The position numbers were made by a program, and so were the translations under genes. DNA of 64,000 bases, from positions 62,001-126,000 of the forward strand of contig NZ_LMPS01000005.1 of assembly GCF_001424405.1 (NCBI RefSeq), given 5' to 3'. Source of the DNA: Dyadobacter sp. Leaf189 (GTDB taxonomy: Bacteria; Bacteroidota; Bacteroidia; Cytophagales; Spirosomataceae). Positions within the stretch are counted from its first letter, which is position 1. Every line of letters starts with the position of its first letter. Below, one piece after another: positions 7,403 to 14,841 of this stretch. Under the pieces are notes generated by a model that made no database searches, was not told where the DNA came from, and saw only the letters and a program-made list of their open reading frames with translations.

Positions 7403-8510
7403 ACAATACGAATGCGCTATTATCGGCGGCGGGCTCTCGGGACTTTGTCTCGCAATCCAGCTGGCCGGGCAGGAGCGGTCTGTTATTGTTTTCGAAAAAG
7501 GTCGGTACCCGTTCCACAAAGTTTGCGGCGAGTACATTTCCATGGAAAGCTACGGATTCCTGCACACGCTTGGCTTCCCATTTGAAAAGGCCGGGATACC
7601 GATGATCAGCAAGCTCGGGATCAGCTCCGAAAGTGGTTTTATGCTCAATCAGAATCTAAAATCCGGTGGTTTTGGTATCAGCCGCTTTTTGCTGGATCAT
7701 GAACTGAGTCTGCGCGCCCGACAGCTTGGTGTGGTGATCATGGAAGAATGCAGGGTGAACGACGTAAAACAAGAGGGCAAAGCCTATTTCCTGCAAACAA
7801 CGCAGGGTACATTCATGGCCAAAGTTGTTTGCGGGAGCTACGGGAAATACGCGCCGCAGTATATCAATGAGCCGAAAAGCGGGGGCGACAATAACTATAT
7901 CGGCGTCAAATACCACATTAAAACAGACTTTCCCGCTGACCGCATTGAGTTGCACAACTTCAAAGATGGTTACTGCGGAATTTCCAAAGTGGAAGGGGAT
8001 AAATATTGTCTGTGCTACCTCACAACTTCGAGGAATTTGCAGGAAAACGGAAAGGATATCAGACAAATGGAAGAACACGTCCTGTTCAAAAATCCGTTTC
8101 TAAGGAAATATTTTCTCAATTCTGAGTTTCTGTACAAACAGCCGCTGGTGATCAGCAATGTTCACTTTCAGAAAAAGCAAACTGTTTTAAACGGCGTGTT
8201 GCTCCTCGGTGATGCGGCCGGCACCATCACGCCGCTTTGCGGAAATGGAATGAGCATGGGAATGCGCGCTTCCAAATTACTGGCTGTCGAAATTGTAAGG
8301 TACCTTCAAAATCAGCAGTCTGCCGCAGAACTGGCTGCCAATTACAAGCGGGAATGGGACCGTGCATTCAAAAACCGAATTACTGCGGGCTACTACCTGC
8401 AAAATCTTTTTGGTAAAAAAGTTACAACGGATCTTGCATTGCGGTTTCTGCACAATGCGCCTGCGTTGACAGACAAGCTCATTGGTTTAACTCACGGGCC
8501 AGCGTTTTAG
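7386..8510 (+). CDS. FAD-dependent oxidoreductase in the PKS operon
   Basis: A flavoprotein of about 375 residues. Seen: the dinucleotide-binding GGGLSG near residue 14, the FEKGRYPFHKVCGEYIS block shared with geranylgeranyl reductase-like and aromatic hydroxylase flavoproteins, and GVLLLGDAAGTITPLCGNGMSMGMRAS near residue 275, the second FAD contact. Start chosen at ATG 7386; ATG 7392 and TTG 7380 are alternatives. It overlaps the methyltransferase by 17 bp and, tail to tail, the lycopene cyclase gene by 32 bp. Ring hydroxylation of an alkylresorcinol (as SrsC does) or reduction of a prenyl chain are the two likely jobs; the sequence does not separate them. Confidence 0.85.
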   Translation: MEMQTEQYECAIIGGGLSGLCLAIQLAGQERSVIVFEKGRYPFHKVCGEYISMESYGFLHTLGFPFEKAGIPMISKLGISSESGFMLNQNLKSGGFGISRFLLDHELSLRARQLGVVIMEECRVNDVKQEGKAYFLQTTQGTFMAKVVCGSYGKYAPQYINEPKSGGDNNYIGVKYHIKTDFPADRIELHNFKDGYCGISKVEGDKYCLCYLTTSRNLQENGKDIRQMEEHVLFKNPFLRKYFLNSEFLYKQPLVISNVHFQKKQTVLNGVLLLGDAAGTITPLCGNGMSMGMRASKLLAVEIVRYLQNQQSAAELAANYKREWDRAFKNRITAGYYLQNLFGKKVTTDLALRFLHNAPALTDKLIGLTHGPAF

Positions 8511-9207
8511 GGGTTGTCGCGGACAGCTTTCTTTCCAATAGTTTTTCAAAAACAAAAACATTCAGGATCAGCATCAGCAATCCGTAAAAAAGGTCTTCTG
8601 CCGGAATGGTAAGAAATCGCACACCTATGTTTTCAGCATCGTTATACCATACAACCGGTTCATCGAGCCCGGTGCCGGTCAGTATTCCGTTTACGATCAC
8701 AAACGGGATAATCAGGTACATATGCGCATAATAGAACATACTCAGCCACCGTGGTTTTACGACAAATCGCAGGTACAGCAGGAATGCGGCCAGCAGGATT
8801 GAAGTTGAAAAAGTGTACGCGCGTTCATGAAAAATCACAGCTGAAACCAGCGCCAGACTGATAAAGAACAAGGTGATAAAACCTTCTGCACGTACCTTAA
8901 AACCTTCCCTGTGAAAGATTTTGAATGAATAATAAGAGAAAACGCAGGCATAAGGAATGCAGATGAAGAAGAGGATCTCCTCAATGGGCAGCTGAAACAG
9001 GTAAATGCCCGTCAGGTACTTTGGTGTAAATCCCCACACACCGATTTGGGTAAAGAAGCTGTCCCAGATGATGAATGGAACAGCGCATAGCAAAAGCGAC
9101 GGCCAGAGAATATCCCAATGTTTGGACAAGCCGATTTTTGGGTGAAAAGAAGCAAGTAACGGCACTGAAATGGAGGCGAGATCAACCACCAGGTACAGGT
9201 AATTCAT
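8479..9207 (-). CDS. crtY: Lycopene beta-cyclase, CrtYcd/CarR type
   Basis: An integral membrane protein of 242 residues with about seven hydrophobic spans and two copies of the lycopene cyclase domain, as in fused CrtYc-CrtYd proteins of Bacteroidetes. Key motifs are LPIEEILFF in the first half and IPAEDLFYG in the second, the acidic pairs needed for cyclisation. It would close both ends of lycopene to beta-carotene. It is the last gene of the carotenoid operon, overlaps crtZ by four bases (ATGA), and ends inside the convergent oxidoreductase gene. The symbol is used by function; this type is unrelated to the flavoprotein CrtY. Confidence 0.88.
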   Translation of the reverse strand: MNYLYLVVDLASISVPLLASFHPKIGLSKHWDILWPSLLLCAVPFIIWDSFFTQIGVWGFTPKYLTGIYLFQLPIEEILFFICIPYACVFSYYSFKIFHREGFKVRAEGFITLFFISLALVSAVIFHERAYTFSTSILLAAFLLYLRFVVKPRWLSMFYYAHMYLIIPFVIVNGILTGTGLDEPVVWYNDAENIGVRFLTIPAEDLFYGLLMLILNVFVFEKLLERKLSATTPKTLARELNQ

Positions 9208-9677
9208 TTAGCAAGTGTTTTTTTGGCTTCGCGGAAATATTTCAGAGGTACCCACAGCATTCCAAAGCATTCGCCCTCGTTTTTGCCCAGATGTTTGTGG
9301 TGCATTTTATGGGCGCGCCTGATTGCACGGAGGTAAACAGAATCGGTGTTCCGGAAAACTTTGAACCGCTGGTGGATAAATACATCGTGCACCACGAAAT
9401 AGGTAAACCCGTATAATGTAATGCCCAGGCCGATCCAGAAAAGGTAATTAAATCCCTGGTTCAAACCAACGGCAAGACAGGTAATCCCCGGCGTTGCGAA
9501 AATGACGAAGAAGTAGTCATTCTTTTCAAAGAAATCCCCGTCATCACGCTGGTGGTGATCATGGTGCAGGAACCACAGAAAACCGTGCATAAGGTACTTA
9601 TGCGCCAGCCAGGCGACACATTCCATGCCGATGAAGGCGGCGGCTACTATGAGCGTATTTGAAAACCAGATTGGCAT
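9204..9677 (-). CDS. crtZ: Beta-carotene hydroxylase
   Basis: A di-iron membrane hydroxylase of 157 residues in the CrtZ/fatty-acid hydroxylase superfamily. Its histidine boxes are all visible: HKYLMH and HHDHHQ near residues 26-43, HDVFIH near 110 and HKMHHKH near 135. It would hydroxylate the beta-rings of beta-carotene to give zeaxanthin. Translation probably couples to the cyclase gene through a four-base overlap, and idi lies 30 bp upstream. Confidence 0.92.
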   Translation of the reverse strand: MPIWFSNTLIVAAAFIGMECVAWLAHKYLMHGFLWFLHHDHHQRDDGDFFEKNDYFFVIFATPGITCLAVGLNQGFNYLFWIGLGITLYGFTYFVVHDVFIHQRFKVFRNTDSVYLRAIRRAHKMHHKHLGKNEGECFGMLWVPLKYFREAKKTLAK

Positions 9678-9707
9678 ATAATCGTAAAGCTACCCGGACC
9701 AGCCGGC

Positions 9708-10229
9708 TTAAATTTTCAGTTTGAGTTGTTCAGCTACGGCAGCAAAGCAAATCTTGAACCATTCGGTATAATTTCCGGGATTCAGGATCAGGTCTGCTTT
9801 GACGTCGTTCATTGTCATGTATTTATATTCACTTACCTCATCGGTATTGATCAACGGCTTTTCATCCGATATCCCCCAGAACACATGGTCGAGCTCGTTT
9901 TCTGTAAGTCCGTTTTCGAGCTGAACGCGGTATTGAAAAGTGTACAGGAAGTTGAGATCAGCGGAAATCCCCATTTCTTCCCTCAGCCTTCGGGAGGCAG
10001 CGCGGTTGGCAGATTCTTCTGGAAAAGGGTGACTGCAGCAGGTGTTCGACCACAATCCTTCTGAATGGTATTTGCCGAACGCGCGGCGCTGCAACAGCAT
10101 TTCCCCTTTTGTATTAAAAATAAAAACCGAGAATGCACGGTGCAGCATTCCTTTCTGGTGCGCTTCCAGTTTTGGCATCAAGCCAATTTCAACATCTTCT
10201 TCGTTGACCAGTATTACTTGATCTTCCAT
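9708..10229 (-). CDS. idi: Isopentenyl-diphosphate delta-isomerase, type 1
   Basis: A Nudix-fold enzyme of 173 residues that interconverts IPP and DMAPP. Catalytic Cys is in NTCCSHP near residue 63 and catalytic Glu in TENELDHVF near residue 112; the Nudix-like helix is AASRRLREEMGI. It sits inside the carotenoid operon, 50 bp after crtB and 30 bp before crtZ, so prenyl precursor supply is co-expressed with carotenoid enzymes. No GGPP synthase (crtE) is in the window. Confidence 0.93.
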   Translation of the reverse strand: MEDQVILVNEEDVEIGLMPKLEAHQKGMLHRAFSVFIFNTKGEMLLQRRAFGKYHSEGLWSNTCCSHPFPEESANRAASRRLREEMGISADLNFLYTFQYRVQLENGLTENELDHVFWGISDEKPLINTDEVSEYKYMTMNDVKADLILNPGNYTEWFKICFAAVAEQLKLKI

Positions 10230-10279
10230 ATTATGTGGGTTATCGGGTTTAGCGTTGCCTGAATGTCAAAGTTACAACG

Positions 10280-11116
10280 TCATAACAGGTCAAACTGGTG
10301 CCTTAAAAGGGATCGAAACATCAATCCGAACTTGTCATAATCGGGGATCCGTATCCTTGCATTCATCACCTTTTCCGGCGGCGTCGCCTTGATTCTCAGA
10401 AACAGCTTTTTATAATAATAATAGGCAAGATAAACCCCGCGGCGGGCTCCTCCGGGCAGCTTTTTGATGCCGATCAGCGCCTGGTCAAAATCCTGCTGTA
10501 TCTCCTGCTGAATAATTTCTTTATCAACATGCGAAAAGTGGTCGAAGTTGACGCCCGGGAAATAAGTCCGGCCGAGGTCCTGATAATCAGCTTTTAAGTC
10601 GCGCAAAAAGTTAACCTTCTGAAAAGCAGCGCCCAGCTTCATCGCGTAAGGTTTTAGCTCATTGAAACTCTCTTTGTTACCTTCTGTGAAAACGCGCAGG
10701 CACATCAGTCCAACCACTTCTGCCGAGCCGAGCACATATTCGTGAAATGTATCGCGCGTGTGATCCTTTTTTTGAAGGTCCATTTCCATGCTTTTCAGGA
10801 AAGTATCAATCAATTCCCATTCAATCTGGTAAGCATTGACAACATGCTGAAAACTGTTTAGGATCGGATTAATGCTGATTTTTTTATCAATTGCCTCCAC
10901 CGTCGCCTTCCTGATTTCCGCCATCATCGCTTCCTTATCATAGTCATGAAAGCTGTCAACGATTTCGTCTGCCAGGCGCACGAAGCCGTAAATGGCGTAG
11001 ATAGGTGCGCGAAGCGCAGGCTTGAGAAAATAAATTCCCAATGAAAATGAGGTACTGTATAATTGGGTCGTCTTTTTGCTGCACGATGCCGACAGGTTGT
11101 CATAGAGCATTTTCAT
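10280..11116 (-). CDS. crtB: Phytoene synthase
   Basis: A 278-residue squalene/phytoene synthase that would join two GGPP molecules. The two Asp-rich motifs are visible: RLADEIVD near residue 46 (DxxxD type) and FLRDLKADYQDLGRTYFP near residue 170, with AEVVGLMC between them. It starts 8 bp after crtI, so the two are transcribed together. Confidence 0.93.
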   Translation of the reverse strand: MKMLYDNLSASCSKKTTQLYSTSFSLGIYFLKPALRAPIYAIYGFVRLADEIVDSFHDYDKEAMMAEIRKATVEAIDKKISINPILNSFQHVVNAYQIEWELIDTFLKSMEMDLQKKDHTRDTFHEYVLGSAEVVGLMCLRVFTEGNKESFNELKPYAMKLGAAFQKVNFLRDLKADYQDLGRTYFPGVNFDHFSHVDKEIIQQEIQQDFDQALIGIKKLPGGARRGVYLAYYYYKKLFLRIKATPPEKVMNARIRIPDYDKFGLMFRSLLRHQFDLL

Positions 11117-11124
11117 GGTGCGAT

Positions 11125-12627
11125 TCAGTTTAGGGATTTGAGTAGTTCAGCAGCGGCAATCTGCCCGGAAATAATCGATGGCGGTACTCCCGGACCGGGA
11201 ACGGTAAGCTGGCCTGCGTAATAGAGGTTTTTCACTTTCGTACTTCTCATTTTTGGTTTGAAGATGGCGGTTTGCATTAATGTATTTGCAAGTCCGTACG
11301 CATTGCCTTTGTAGGCGTTATAGTCACTTTTGAAGTCGGATACCGAGTAGCTTTTCTTCACAATAATGTGATCCCTGATTGGCACGCCTGCAAACTTTTC
11401 AAGCCTGTCCATTAACAAGTTAAAATAACTTTCGCGCACTTCCTCGGGATCCGTAAGTCCGGTTGCAATGGGCATTAAAACAAAAATATTCTCTTTGCCC
11501 TCAGGCGCTACGGTAGGATCGGTGCGGGAGGGGCAGCATACGTAAAACAGCGGGTTCGACGGCCATTTTTTATCTTTATATATTTCAACGGCATGCTGAC
11601 TAAAATCCTCGTCGAAAAAAAGGTTGTGATGTCTCAACCGATCAATTTTCCTGTCCACACCCAGATAGAACAGCAGGCAGGAAGGCGCGAATGTGCGGCT
11701 TTCCCAGTAAGACTCCTGGTACATTCTGTGCTGCGGCGAAAGCAGGGTCGATTCAATATGATGGTAATCCGCGCTGCCTATTACGCCATCCACATTCCTG
11801 ATGATCCCGTTTGAGCGGATCTGCCGGATCCGGTCATCAGTGATTTCAAGCTTTTCCACCTTCTGACCGGTACGAAATGAAACGCCGACACTCTCCGCAA
11901 CTTTGCCGAATGCCTCGGCCACTCTCGCAAATCCACCGATAGGGTAGTAGGTTCCCTGTTTAAGTCCTGAAAAGTTCATGAGGCTATACAATGCAGGCGT
12001 ATCCTTCGGCATAGCGCCCAGGAAAAGAACCGGGAATTCGATCAGCGCGAGCAGGCGAGGGTCTTTGAAATACTGTCTTGCGTGGTCGGAGAAGGATTTG
12101 AACAGCTGGATTTTCAATGCTTTTTTCAAAAGCGAGAAGCTGAAAAACTCGGTAACTGAATGCCCCGGTTTATAAACCATGTCGAGCATACCCACATTAT
12201 ATTTGAATTCACCCTCCTCTATGAATTTCCTGAGCTTGGCTGCACTGCCGGTTTCAATACTTTCAAAAAGAGCGCATATCTCATCAAAATTTTCCGGAAT
12301 ATCCATTACCTCACCTTCACCGAAAATAACGGCAAATCCAGGATCAAGCTTTTTGAGCTCGTAGAAATCGGAGGCTGATTTTCCGAACTGCTCAAAAAAA
12401 CGTTCATACACATCGGGCATCCAGTACCAGCTGGGGCCCATATCAAACACAAACCCTTCCTCGGTGAAGCTGCGCGCGCGTCCGCCGATGGTATCGTTTT
12501 TCTCAAACACAGTTACCCTTGCGCCTTCTTTGGCCAAAACCGCCGCTGCTGCAAGGCCCGAAAAGCCCGAGCCGATCACCGCGATCTCGTGTGCGTGTCC
12601 ATTCATTTTAGGATCTGTGTTTTGCAT
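11125..12627 (-). CDS. crtI: Phytoene desaturase, CrtI type
   Basis: A 500-residue FAD enzyme that desaturates phytoene towards lycopene. Seen: AVIGSGFSGLAAAAVLA with a following FEKNDTIGGRARSF, FDMGPSWYWMPD near residue 68, and the C-terminal bacterial-type desaturase signature LYYAGQLTVPGPGVPPSIISGQIAAAEL. The ATG at 12627 overlaps the carH stop by 20 bp; a second ATG at 12606 is also possible and would begin just after the carH stop. Either way it is the first enzyme gene behind the photoreceptor gene. Confidence 0.93.
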   Translation of the reverse strand: MQNTDPKMNGHAHEIAVIGSGFSGLAAAAVLAKEGARVTVFEKNDTIGGRARSFTEEGFVFDMGPSWYWMPDVYERFFEQFGKSASDFYELKKLDPGFAVIFGEGEVMDIPENFDEICALFESIETGSAAKLRKFIEEGEFKYNVGMLDMVYKPGHSVTEFFSFSLLKKALKIQLFKSFSDHARQYFKDPRLLALIEFPVLFLGAMPKDTPALYSLMNFSGLKQGTYYPIGGFARVAEAFGKVAESVGVSFRTGQKVEKLEITDDRIRQIRSNGIIRNVDGVIGSADYHHIESTLLSPQHRMYQESYWESRTFAPSCLLFYLGVDRKIDRLRHHNLFFDEDFSQHAVEIYKDKKWPSNPLFYVCCPSRTDPTVAPEGKENIFVLMPIATGLTDPEEVRESYFNLLMDRLEKFAGVPIRDHIIVKKSYSVSDFKSDYNAYKGNAYGLANTLMQTAIFKPKMRSTKVKNLYYAGQLTVPGPGVPPSIISGQIAAAELLKSLN

Positions 12628-13513
12628 CGCTGTTTATTATGTCGATCAGCTTATTGATAGAGCCGATCTGTGTTACGGGATATTGTTCAATGGTTTGCTG
12701 TGCGAATTGACTCCCGCTGGAAATGCATATGTTGCACGAATTGAAGTCGGAAGTAAGTTTTTCAAGCAAGCCGGGAAGCTGTTCCTGGAATTGGTTATTG
12801 ACAACAAAGGAATAAATGTGTGTGGGTTGGCATTGTTGTACCACCTTGCTGAGGTCCCTGTACGGCACTCTGGCTCCCAGATATACTACGTTCTGGCCCG
12901 ATTCCCGGATCACGTAGTGCGCAAATAGTAAGCCGATTTCATGATCTTCCTCCTCATTCAGAAAAAGCAGCCACTTCTGCGCAGGTCGGGCAGGTAAAGG
13001 CAGCGCGTCAATCGCTGCCAGCAGTTTTTGGCGGATCAGGTTGGACAGGAAGTGCTCCTGCGAAGGCAGCAGATCATCTTTGATCCACATCAGACCGGTA
13101 CGTACCAGCAGCGGGTAGATCACCTTCTCGTATGTTTTGCGCATTCCCAAACTTTTTACGGCCTGGTTAAATGTTTCCTCAAAAAGGGCACCGTCAAATG
13201 TGGACGCAGCGACAAGCGCCTGGTTCACGATTGCCTCGACCTGCGCATCAGCCTGGGCAGAGTCGGCGATAATCCGCTCGATTTCATCGGCGATCTCGGC
13301 TTTGCTGAGCTGACTGATTTTGGAAATCTTCATTCCCTGATTGAGCAGCGTGCACACATTCAAAAGCTTTTTAAGCTGATCGTCATCGTAATACCTGATA
13401 TTGGACCCGGTTCTTTCCGGCGAAAACAAGCCGTACCGTTGCTCCCATATCCGGATTGTGTGCGCTTTCATGTTGCTAATGCGTTCGAGGTCTTTGATAG
13501 AATACGATGACAT
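12608..13513 (-). CDS. carH: CarH-type B12-dependent photoreceptor, MerR family repressor
   Basis: A 301-residue regulator with an N-terminal MerR winged helix (SIKDLERISNMKAHTIRIWEQRYGLF, then RYYDDDQL) and a C-terminal cobalamin-binding part. The light-sensing signature W-x9-EH is exact: W143, then E153-H154. The B12 motif is ExHxxG (E189-x-H191-x-x-G194), the CarH/CarA variant of the usual DxHxxG, with H191 the expected lower ligand. In known CarH proteins, an adenosylcobalamin-bound tetramer represses in the dark and light breaks it up. It heads the carotenoid operon and overlaps crtI. The operator is described separately. Photochemistry is inferred from motifs. Confidence 0.92.
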   Translation of the reverse strand: MSSYSIKDLERISNMKAHTIRIWEQRYGLFSPERTGSNIRYYDDDQLKKLLNVCTLLNQGMKISKISQLSKAEIADEIERIIADSAQADAQVEAIVNQALVAASTFDGALFEETFNQAVKSLGMRKTYEKVIYPLLVRTGLMWIKDDLLPSQEHFLSNLIRQKLLAAIDALPLPARPAQKWLLFLNEEEDHEIGLLFAHYVIRESGQNVVYLGARVPYRDLSKVVQQCQPTHIYSFVVNNQFQEQLPGLLEKLTSDFNSCNICISSGSQFAQQTIEQYPVTQIGSINKLIDIINSDAKHRS

Positions 13514-13548
13514 TTTGTTTAACTTTTTTCAAAAATAGTTAAACAAAA
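13513..13548. promoter_or_regulatory. Candidate CarH operator and carH promoter
   Basis: TTTTGTTTAACT (13513-13524) and its exact reverse complement AGTTAAACAAAA (13537-13548) are separated by 12 bp. On the minus strand a TAnnTTTG element (TATTTTTG, 13530-13537) lies in the spacer, so a bound repressor would cover the RNA polymerase site. The inner arm touches the carH start codon, which implies a very short leader or use of an overlapping start site. Confidence 0.7.
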
Positions 13549-13591
13549 ATTTTTTCATGGATTTTTATAAAAAATAAGTGCCAGGATTTTA

Positions 13592-13633
13592 TTGATATTA
13601 AAAATATCTTATATTTGATTTCTTAAATATCAA
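13592..13633 (+). promoter_or_regulatory. Promoter with flanking inverted repeat before the S24 repressor gene
   Basis: TATATTTG at 13610-13617 fits the Bacteroidetes TAnnTTTG element, 22 bp before the ATG at 13639. It is bracketed by TTGATATT (13592-13599) and AATATCAA (13626-13633), a perfect 8-bp inverted repeat. Autoregulation by the encoded repressor is the natural reading. The upstream TTG element is poorly spaced. Confidence 0.5.
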
Positions 13634-13638
13634 CACTT

Positions 13639-14457
13639 ATGAGAGCTCAGGAAATCTTTTGGTCGGCAAACATTAAGTTTTTACGTCTTCGTCAGCGGCT
13701 CAGCCAGGAGGCTTTGGCTGAAAAGTTGGGTATCAGCAGGGTGAAATTGAATGCACACGAAAGTGGCAGAACTGCGAACCCGACAATCGATGATCTGATT
13801 AATTTTTCAGAGTTTTTCAGAATGAGCATTGACAGTATCCTGAAAATGGACCTGGCGAAGCTGTCAGAAAAGAAGCTGAAAGATCTGGAAGAGGGAAGTG
13901 AGATCTTTATGAAAGGCGACCAGATCCGCGTACTGGCTATTACTGTGGATAAGGAAGAGCAGGAGAACATCGAGTATGTTCCGGTTCATGCCAAAGCGGG
14001 ATACCGTTCGGGATACAGTGATCCTGAGTTCCTGGCGACGCTGCCGCGTTTTAACCTTCCTACGGTCCCCAAGAACGGTACGTTCCGGATGTTCCCGACA
14101 ATAGGGGATTCCATGCTGCCTGTGCCGGAAGGAGCGGATATCATCACCAAGTACGTACAGGACTGGACTACGATCAAGCCCGAGACGCCCTGCATTGTTA
14201 TTTTACGAGGTGACCAGGATTTTGTCTTTAAGCAGGTCACGATCAATCCGGATGGTACTGTGTTGCTGCAATCTTTTAACAAGCAGTATTTCGCCTACAC
14301 CGTTCCTATTACCGATGTAATTGAGCTTTGGGAATATTACAGCTTCCACAGTAAGGAGCTTCCCGAGCCGCAATCTGACATGCAGCAACTGATGCGGATG
14401 TTGCAGGAAATGCAGAACGAAATCAAAGAAATCAAAGGCCGGACAGCATACAAATAA
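13639..14457 (+). CDS. XRE-type repressor with S24/LexA-like self-cleavage domain
   Basis: A 272-residue protein: XRE helix-turn-helix (residues about 10-65, LSQEALAEKLGISRVKLNAHESG), a linker, and an S24 peptidase-like domain. The self-cleavage set is present: Ala120-Gly121 as scissile pair, nucleophile S158 in GDSM, and general base K198 in FVFKQV, with spacing close to LexA. A C-terminal coiled coil (QQLMRMLQEMQNEIKEI) is added, unlike LexA. It resembles stress-responsive CI/HdiR-like repressors. It is divergent from carH, sharing a 125-bp intergenic region, and is followed by a 384-base gap, so it is transcribed alone. Target genes are unknown. Confidence 0.85.
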   Translation: MRAQEIFWSANIKFLRLRQRLSQEALAEKLGISRVKLNAHESGRTANPTIDDLINFSEFFRMSIDSILKMDLAKLSEKKLKDLEEGSEIFMKGDQIRVLAITVDKEEQENIEYVPVHAKAGYRSGYSDPEFLATLPRFNLPTVPKNGTFRMFPTIGDSMLPVPEGADIITKYVQDWTTIKPETPCIVILRGDQDFVFKQVTINPDGTVLLQSFNKQYFAYTVPITDVIELWEYYSFHSKELPEPQSDMQQLMRMLQEMQNEIKEIKGRTAYK

Positions 14458-14841
14458 TTGGATAGGTACACTGCCGGACACAGGTATATTGATTTTGCGG
14501 GAAGAAGCGTTATCCCGGTATAGTTCAATTATTGAAAGGAGAGTAAAGACCGGTTGGTAATCGCGAATGATTAAACACCTGAGTAATTTGACATAAATAC
14601 GGCTTAATTGCGTGTATTATGTAGAATAAATGCAGGTTTCTGTCGGGAATAAGTTTTGATTGTAGTCAATTTATTTCCGGAGCTATATACGTACTATATT
14701 GAGATAGTGCAATTTTTGAGATTTTAAGACCCCCAAAAACCTGAGAGTTACCCCAAAGTTCACTGCCGTGGTCACAAAAAGGATAACAGATTTTTAGAGG
14801 CGACATAATTTCGTCGAGTCAATTAAAAACTCGACTCAACA
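14458..14841. other. Intergenic, no gene seen
   Basis: This 384-base AT-rich gap has no credible reading frame. It presumably holds the promoter of the choice-of-anchor A gene. The only clear structure is a hairpin at its right end. Confidence 0.6.
14813..14835 (+). promoter_or_regulatory. Hairpin next to the start of the choice-of-anchor A gene
   Basis: GTCGAGT (14813-14819) and ACTCGAC (14829-14835) form a perfect 7-bp stem with a 9-base loop, ending 6 bases before the ATG at 14842. There is no T-run, so it is not a terminator; it could be a protein site or an mRNA structure affecting translation start. Confidence 0.4.
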
